Below, in pieces: positions 51,380 through 56,560 of a stretch of DNA of 56,560 nucleotides (position 1 is the stretch's first letter; every line of letters starts with the position of its first letter). The DNA lies in NCBI GenBank assembly GCA_947496145.1, contig CANMBS010000035.1, forward strand, positions 1-56,560, written 5' to 3'. This DNA comes from an uncultured Pseudovibrio sp. (GTDB lineage: Bacteria > Pseudomonadota > Alphaproteobacteria > Rhizobiales > Stappiaceae). Below the pieces are notes generated by a model, which made no database searches, was not told where the DNA came from, and was given only the letters and a program-made list of their open reading frames with translations. Position numbers and translations under genes: made by a program.

Positions 51380-53836
51380 ATGCGATTGAACCAAGAAGAC
51401 TTATTTTGGAGGCTGTTTCGATCCTCTATTGAGGGCGAAGTCCACGCAGTTCTGATGGATTGTGAACTCATCGAGTCGCCAGAAAACTGGAAACCTTATG
51501 GAGGCAACGACAATAACTATGGCGTTGTTGAAAACCAGCAGGCGTCCCCAATTCCTGCTTTAGTGGAAAAAATAACCAACAGTATCGACGCCATCCTAGA
51601 ACGCCGATGCCTTGAGGAAGGTATTGATCCTAAGTCTGCTGAGGCGCCTGCCTCGATCAAAGATGGTGTGACCCGCTTCTTCCCAGAGCAGAAAAACTGG
51701 GATCTATCTGCCCTCCGCAAACAGCAATCCGAGATGTTGCAGATCATCGCTGATGGTCCCAGATTGGAGACATCTCTGGTTATTTTTGACGAAGGTGTGG
51801 GGCAAGCACCTGAGGACTTTGAAGATACGTTTTTGTCACTTCTCAGGGGAAATAAGAATGAAATTCATTTCGTGCAGGGCAAGTATAATATGGGTGGCGC
51901 TGGCGCGGTCGTTTTTTGCGGTAAGCATAGATATCAACTCGTAGCATCGAAGCGGTTTGATAATGATTCAGAGTTTGGATTTACGCTTGTGCGTCGCCAT
52001 CCGTTGACAGCGTCAGAAGAAGTTACACGAAAAAATACTTGGTATGAGTATCTGGTGATTGATGGCATGATCCCTTCATTTAAGATCGATGAACTTGACC
52101 TTGGTTTAGCAAATCGGAAGTTTACGACGGGCAGCGTAATCAAACTCTATTCATATGACCTACCATCCGGGTCTCGTTCGGTTATCTCCCGCGACTTGAA
52201 TCAAAGCCTCAACGAATATTTGTTTAGCCCGGCCTTGCCAGTCCTAACCGTAGATACTGCAGCCCGATATCCCGATGACCGAAACCTTGAGCGTGATTTG
52301 TTTGGTCTTCAGAGACGACTAGAGGAAGACAACAGCAAATACGTGCAAGTGTTCTTTTCAGACGAGGTGAACGACGCTGAAATCGGGTCTTTGAAAGTTA
52401 CGTCTTATGTTTTCCACGCACGGGCAGAAAGAAAATCGTCGAAAGATACACGCAATACAATCCAGCGAGAGTTTTTCAAGAACCGCATGTCGGTGATCTT
52501 CTCAATGAACGGTCAGGTGCATGGACATCTGACGTCAGAATTCATCACCCGATCTTTGAAGTTTCCTCTCCTAAAAGATCATTTGATAATTCATGTCGAT
52601 TGCACAGGGGTCAAGACCAGTGTTCGTAATGAGTTATTCATGGCATCTCGAGACCGCCTAAAGGGTGGAGAGGAGTCGCGGGCGCTTCGCAGGCGTCTTG
52701 TGCAACTTCTGGCGAACGGCCGCCTGAAAGAAATCAATGCTTCTCGAAAAGCATCGCTTAACATCGAGGGAAATGACGCGGCGGACCTGCTTCGGAACAT
52801 GACTAGAAACATGCCATTGAAGCAGGATTTAGCAAAACTTCTGAACCAGACTTTTCTGCTCAAAGATGAACGCGATGGCAAACGCAATAAACCAAAACAA
52901 AGTAGCCGAACACAAACTCAAAAATTGGACAAACATGAGTTCAATCCTCAAAGGTTTCCCTCAACGTTTCAGATTGATGTAAAGACTAAGGATAAATCTG
53001 GTTTTCCCCTGGTAATGCTGCCTGCTGGCAGCGAAAAGACCATTCGTTTTTCAACGGACGTTGAGGACCAATACTTCGACCGAGTGTCCGAACCGGGCGA
53101 GCTAAGATTGGCTTTATTGGGTCCTGAGCCAACAGAATCTAGTGGTGGGAACGGGCTTGGCGACTTAACTGATATCAATGAAGTTCTGAATATTGTCAAA
53201 TCCAGCCCAGCATCAGGAACTATCCGTGTACATGTAAATGCCAAAGAAGAGCTAAGCGTAGGGGAGGCGATAAAAGTGCGAGCGGAGTTGACCCAACCCT
53301 CTGGTACGCTCGCTCAGGTGTTTATGGTCAAGATTTCTGATCCTGAGAACAAAAAAACAACGAAAAAACCGGGTAATACACCGGATGATCGGCTCGGGTT
53401 GCCAGAGCCGGTCATGGTCTACAAAGAGTCCCGGGATGATCACACCGGGAGCATATTGACATGGGAAAAACTCGACGAAAACGGTATCGAAATGTCACAT
53501 GAAACTGTCGTTCACCCTCTCGCAGACGAGGACGGGTTAGGCTCGATCTATGTCAATATGGATAGCACCGCTCTTTTGAATTATCGCAGCGGTCTTAAGA
53601 CCGAGGAAGCCATTTCGGTAGCGGAGAAGAGATATTTTTCTGCAGTTTACTTTCATACTCTCTTTCTGTTCGCTATCACCAAGAATCGCAAATATTTGCT
53701 GCATCGCGAAGTAGACAACGCAGATGATATAGCTATAGAGCTCACTGACTATATTTCTGATCTTTTTACGAATTCCTACGCCCAGTTCCTGCTGAGTTTT
53801 GACACACAGGAACTCATAAGCGCACTTGAAGCATGA
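51380..53836 (+). CDS. GHKL ATPase (HSP90/MutL-like N-terminus), third gene of the effector module
   Basis: This is an 818-residue protein. The N-terminal GHKL ATPase has N-box ALVEKITNSIDAILERR (Glu63, Asn67, Asp70), G1 box FDEGVGQAPEDFEDT (Asp137) and lid/G2 VQGKYNMGGAGAVVFCG (167–176). A middle domain includes FFKNRMSVIFSMNGQVHGHL and DCTGVKTSVRNELFMASRDR. A basic linker (KRNKPKQSSRTQTQK) leads to β-rich and helical C-terminal parts. It begins 2 bp after the REC-like gene stop. GHKL proteins of MORC/MutL type clamp DNA; whether this one cleaves is not visible. It ends the operon. Confidence 0.72.
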   Translation: MRLNQEDLFWRLFRSSIEGEVHAVLMDCELIESPENWKPYGGNDNNYGVVENQQASPIPALVEKITNSIDAILERRCLEEGIDPKSAEAPASIKDGVTRFFPEQKNWDLSALRKQQSEMLQIIADGPRLETSLVIFDEGVGQAPEDFEDTFLSLLRGNKNEIHFVQGKYNMGGAGAVVFCGKHRYQLVASKRFDNDSEFGFTLVRRHPLTASEEVTRKNTWYEYLVIDGMIPSFKIDELDLGLANRKFTTGSVIKLYSYDLPSGSRSVISRDLNQSLNEYLFSPALPVLTVDTAARYPDDRNLERDLFGLQRRLEEDNSKYVQVFFSDEVNDAEIGSLKVTSYVFHARAERKSSKDTRNTIQREFFKNRMSVIFSMNGQVHGHLTSEFITRSLKFPLLKDHLIIHVDCTGVKTSVRNELFMASRDRLKGGEESRALRRRLVQLLANGRLKEINASRKASLNIEGNDAADLLRNMTRNMPLKQDLAKLLNQTFLLKDERDGKRNKPKQSSRTQTQKLDKHEFNPQRFPSTFQIDVKTKDKSGFPLVMLPAGSEKTIRFSTDVEDQYFDRVSEPGELRLALLGPEPTESSGGNGLGDLTDINEVLNIVKSSPASGTIRVHVNAKEELSVGEAIKVRAELTQPSGTLAQVFMVKISDPENKKTTKKPGNTPDDRLGLPEPVMVYKESRDDHTGSILTWEKLDENGIEMSHETVVHPLADEDGLGSIYVNMDSTALLNYRSGLKTEEAISVAEKRYFSAVYFHTLFLFAITKNRKYLLHREVDNADDIAIELTDYISDLFTNSYAQFLLSFDTQELISALEA

Positions 53837-54079
53837 TGGAGCACTAACTCGGATCATTTGCACATTGTCCGACATTGTTGGCCATTTAGGTTAATTTCTC
53901 TCCTACTCCAGATCGCTTAATAGTCAATTCAGCCAAGCCATATTGTCACTTGATGTCAGTTGTCAGATAACTGAGACATCTAGTACCCTGGTTAAAGGAT
54001 GGTCTTGTCGCGCTCAGTCTTGCCTTGGATCTGCAGATCTTCTCCTCAGCGGAGAATTGTCGCTTGCCTCATGTGTGAT
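53837..54079. other. Gene-free stretch after the defence operon
   Basis: No gene is supported between the GHKL stop codon and the first direct repeat. Short frames here lack ribosome-binding sites. No clear terminator hairpin was seen for the long operon upstream. Confidence 0.5.
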
Positions 54080-54253
54080 TCTATGCAACCAGATCAACTT
54101 CAATCCAGTGCCCATTTTCATCCCCCATGGCGCGCCACTCTCAATCAGTACCATTAAATAAGCTTCGGGGTAATTCAGCTCTTGTGATCGATATCTTGGG
54201 GCGCGTTAAGCTGCACTTCTAATGTGCAACACTGGGTCGCCTTAAAGCCAAAA
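54080..54253. repeat. Direct repeat, left copy
   Basis: This ~174-bp stretch is about 90% identical by eye to 55895–56067, in the same orientation. Both begin TCTATGCAACCAGAT and end CGCCTTAAAGCCAAA. A further ~26-bp match resumes at 54271 versus 56161 (GAACAGAAGAAG…), so the left copy lacks about 76 bp. The two copies flank the FRG gene. Read on the minus strand both keep a conserved MGDE-x-GHWIEV-x-LVA end followed by a stop codon, so the repeat may be the 3' end of a chromosomal gene. Confidence 0.75.
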
Positions 54254-54378
54254 CAGACATACACATAGCAGAACAGAAGAAGACCAAATTTGTCGCTCTC
54301 GGCCATAAGTGGGCATTTGGAACCAATCAACATTAGAACTCTATCGTCCATGTTTCCAAAAGCGCATCTGTTTAACTT

Positions 54379-55635
54379 TTAAACGTATTCCTTATTTTCT
54401 TCATCCACTTTATTTTGACAGTCCTGTTTTGCTTTAGTCATGAAGTTCTGGGGGTTTGCAATAAATGAATGAAAATCAGGATAAATCTTCTCATCTGAAT
54501 ACTCACAATGGTCATAAAAAGCTGATTTCAGGCTTGGGGCTATCAGTAAGTTGTTGACTTTTGTCCCACAAGCATCTCTGGGGAGGCAACCCTGATAGCA
54601 ATATAGAAATAAGCTCTTTTGGGCCTCTACTCGATTTCTAGTAATATCAGTGATAGCAGGGCTTATTAAAAAATCTATCACATTTGGATATGCTACATCA
54701 TCCTTTTGTTCGTACTCAGATTTGTCAAGAATTAGTATCTCGGCAATAGTAGCCGTATTATCCAACATTGGATGACAAGAAAAGAATAGTGCGATGTTAA
54801 AGTCTTCCGAAAAATCAAGTAGGCAAGTGTCTTTGCCGAAATGCCTTAAATCTGTAAGTGCAGAAATTGGACTTTTACCTTCAGGTTGGTAAAAATTTTT
54901 ACTCAATAGGTTCGTTACAACCTCACTTTCATGATCCTGTAATTTTCCATGTTCGACTAAATCACTATTATTTCTATATATGGATGCAGCTATTCCATCG
55001 TTATGAAAGTAATGCCTATTTATACCGCGGAACAAATGGCTGTTTTTCGATTCTTCCAGCCGCTTCAATATGAATTGCGCATCAATGTCATCAAACGTGG
55101 CTCGCTTATCAAACTTTGATATCTCTTCAATGCCTTCAATTGTTACCTTAAGAATATTTTTCTGAGTTTTGTGTCGAAATGACCAATCACCATAGTGAGT
55201 TTTGTATCCCATAATAACGGATCTTGAAAACTCACAAGATTCACTGAATCTATTATGTAAATGACACTCTACTCTCTCAAAATTGAGCGTGATATTGGTT
55301 GCAAAAAGGTATTTGATATTCTCAATAGTTTCTTGCCGGATGTCTAATTGGCAGAGTTCAAGCAATGTACTAAGTGTCTTCTTTATGTGTTCATCAACTT
55401 TGATTAAAATATAATCTTCTGTTGCAATTGGTTTTTCGTAGTCATCAATGTAAACATTTAAAGCGTGTAAATATTGCTTATCTCCTATATCCAGTGGAAA
55501 ACTATCTAATTCATTTTTGACCTTTTCCGAGTAACATTCACGATTACATTGACCACACATTCCATCTATGCAATCTGGGAACTTGATGCTTTTAACGCCG
55601 CATCTTTTACAAACAAAATAGTTATCTCTATTCAT
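54379..55635 (-). CDS. FRG-domain protein with N-terminal zinc ribbon
   Basis: This is a 418-residue protein, markedly AT-rich compared with everything upstream. The N-terminus has a zinc-ribbon-like set of cysteines (CKRCGVKS, CIDGMCGQC). The FRG domain is in the second half: HLFRGINRHYFHNDGIAAS, then DLRHFGKDTCLLDFSEDFNI and ALFFSC, matching the FRG pattern (FRG…, LL/QH-G…LLDW…ALFFA). FRG domains occur in phage-defence islands and toxin-like proteins, but activity is not established for this arrangement. It stands alone on the minus strand between direct repeats, so it was probably acquired separately. Confidence 0.72.
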   Translation of the reverse strand: MNRDNYFVCKRCGVKSIKFPDCIDGMCGQCNRECYSEKVKNELDSFPLDIGDKQYLHALNVYIDDYEKPIATEDYILIKVDEHIKKTLSTLLELCQLDIRQETIENIKYLFATNITLNFERVECHLHNRFSESCEFSRSVIMGYKTHYGDWSFRHKTQKNILKVTIEGIEEISKFDKRATFDDIDAQFILKRLEESKNSHLFRGINRHYFHNDGIAASIYRNNSDLVEHGKLQDHESEVVTNLLSKNFYQPEGKSPISALTDLRHFGKDTCLLDFSEDFNIALFFSCHPMLDNTATIAEILILDKSEYEQKDDVAYPNVIDFLISPAITDITRNRVEAQKSLFLYCYQGCLPRDACGTKVNNLLIAPSLKSAFYDHCEYSDEKIYPDFHSFIANPQNFMTKAKQDCQNKVDEENKEYV

Positions 55636-55894
55636 ATGATTATCTCAAATAATAATGTCTGCTTTGGATCGTTTTCTTTCATTAGGAGTATTTAATCACA
55701 CTTGTTTTTGGGAGTCAGCTATGGAGAAACTCAGAATGTACAATGAATAGGGCTCGAACAACAACTCTGGGTCGGAGGTGGCAAAGCTCTGACATTCACT
55801 CTATAAGTTAATACTAGATAAACGAACTGGATCACCAATAATCACCTGAGATTTGGTAAGTCAATTTCAGATAAGCCGTTGACCCGTAAGATTT
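55636..55894. other. AT-rich upstream region of the FRG gene
   Basis: No gene is supported in these 259 bp, which would carry the promoter of the minus-strand FRG gene. Its AT-rich start matches the composition of the gene and changes toward the host-like repeat at 55895. Confidence 0.45.
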
Positions 55895-56067
55895 TCTATG
55901 CAACCAGATTAACTTCAATCCAGTGCCCACTTTCATCCCCCATGGTGCGCCAATCTCAATCAGTATCATTAAATAAGCTTCGCGGTAATTCAGTCCTTAC
56001 GATCGATATCTTGGGGCGCGTTAAGTTGCGTTTCTAACGTGGAACACTGGTTCGCCTTAAAGCCAAA
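55895..56067. repeat. Direct repeat, right copy
   Basis: This is the right-hand copy of the ~174-bp repeat at 54080–54253 and appears more complete, because homology continues to about 56186 after a segment missing from the left copy. A plus-strand frame runs from here to about 56224 (… AGNSFIPFKMVISEEQKK …) without a recognisable family, probably a gene remnant. Confidence 0.72.
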
Positions 56068-56560
56068 TTGGCGGATAAATTGATCAAAACGCGACTTAAT
56101 GCCAACCGCAAAAAAAGGGCGGGAAACAGTTTTATCCCCTTCAAGATGGTCATCAGTGAAGAACAGAAGAAGTCAAAATTTACCGCTATTGTGAAGGATT
56201 TTCGACACGGGCCAGGGCGCGGTTGATCGGCATTGGGGGCGTGGCCCGTGTTGGCAATCCTCCAAAGGTGGAAGCCGCGGGATGTTGGCTGGGTCTATGG
56301 GGAAAGTGATGCGGTGGTTTGCTTGGCCGTGATCACACACGGTTTTATTGGTGGATTGAGATGCCAGATTAACAGATGAAAGAGCGCTTTAGTGCATGGC
56401 TGTGGCGATGATTGATGAGGATTGCCGAAACTGTTTTCGGGATTGGTGTGTGTGAGCGTACAGGTTCCTGTCCGGTCCTGCCCAGGCAGCCGGCGCTTTC
56501 CAGATGTGATCGTCGGCCTGTTTGTCATGCGGCCCACCTTTTTGGTGGTGCACGAGACCT
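56068..56560. other. Gene-free right end of the window
   Basis: No gene is supported. The stretch contains the inverted repeat ACACGGGCCA (56205–56214) / TGGCCCGTGT (56242–56251) and a small hairpin CCACC-TTTTT-GGTGG (56534–56548). A minus-strand open frame at 56295–56537 has an unnatural Thr/Pro/Ser-rich composition and no ribosome-binding site, so it is not annotated as a gene. Confidence 0.5.

Larger units (their letters stand above)
40721..53836. other. Ssp-like phosphorothioation defence island
   Basis: Seven genes: a divergent cysteine desulfurase, then DUF4007, P-loop ATPase, PP-loop, double-GHKL, REC-like and GHKL, coupled by 4-bp overlaps, a 39-bp gap and a 2-bp gap. The first four match the components of SspABCD, which puts single-stranded phosphorothioate marks in DNA. 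A known second type of restriction module (SspFGH) also has three genes beside sspBCD. Assignment of the last three to it is by gene number and position, not by remembered sequence. Confidence 0.72.

Noticed and set aside
53943-54161. 72-codon frame after the defence operon
   Set aside because: No ribosome-binding site, and half of it lies in the direct repeat in a phase not conserved as protein.
56295-56537. 80-codon minus-strand frame at the right end
   Set aside because: Thr/Pro-rich low-quality composition, no start signals and no family resemblance.
1-56560. CRISPR arrays, rRNA genes and complete insertion sequences
   Set aside because: No regularly spaced short repeats, no rRNA sequence and no transposase gene with terminal repeats were seen.

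Overview
The window looks like an alphaproteobacterial chromosome of moderate GC that carries a large tRNA-associated mobile island. The attribution rests on gene families seen mostly in that class: a DUF3363 relaxase, a DUF2840–TraF pair, DUF736 and DUF2274 proteins, a split DUF6499/DUF2285 regulator and a TrbBCDEJLFGI secretion operon. No species marker is present, so I stop at class level.

Layout. (1) 1–222: two tRNA-Arg(ACG) genes in tandem. The 3' end of a large serine recombinase gene (minus strand, to 1804) runs into the second copy, marking an island boundary. (2) 2275–12692: a catabolic block with a cysteine-dioxygenase-like cupin and amidase (minus strand), a LysR regulator, a divergent FAD/GcvT dehydrogenase plus MmgE/PrpD pair, then a TetR regulator with two matching palindromic operators, an ICMT-like membrane protein, an SDR and a VOC protein. 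(3) 12794–17298: an MFS exporter, a rhodanese-fused ArsR regulator with repeated AT-rich operator-like boxes, a DUF2938 membrane protein, a CPT-like kinase and a Roadblock-like protein. (4) 17578–40584: a conjugative module with ArdC antirestriction, DUF2958, ParB-like, DUF736, DUF6499/DUF2285, HTH, DUF2840, TraF peptidase, relaxase, an arginase-family cargo gene, the TraG/VirD4 coupling protein, an RHH protein, the Trb type IV secretion genes, DUF2274 and a second DUF736. Large inverted repeats lie before ardC, before the first DUF736 gene and before the relaxase gene. (5) 40721–53836: a defence island. A cysteine desulfurase diverges from a tightly packed six-gene operon: DUF4007 protein, P-loop ATPase, PAPS-reductase-like PP-loop protein, then a double-GHKL histidine-kinase-like protein, a REC-like protein and a second GHKL ATPase. 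The first four match the SspABCD single-strand DNA phosphorothioation module. The last three sit where the SspFGH restriction module is expected. (6) 54080–56560: an AT-rich FRG-domain gene between two diverged ~174-bp direct repeats, then a non-coding end.

How it fits together. The recombinase would insert and excise the island at tRNA-Arg. The relaxase, TraG and Trb channel would transfer it. ArdC and perhaps ssDNA promoters would protect the entering DNA, and the Ssp-like operon would defend the host. However, four genes (recombinase, DUF6499/DUF2285, arginase, TraG) are broken, TraG twice. Each repairs to a full-length family member with small indels, four of them clearly in homopolymer runs. 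Either the island is freshly inactivated or the assembly has homopolymer errors; raw reads would decide.
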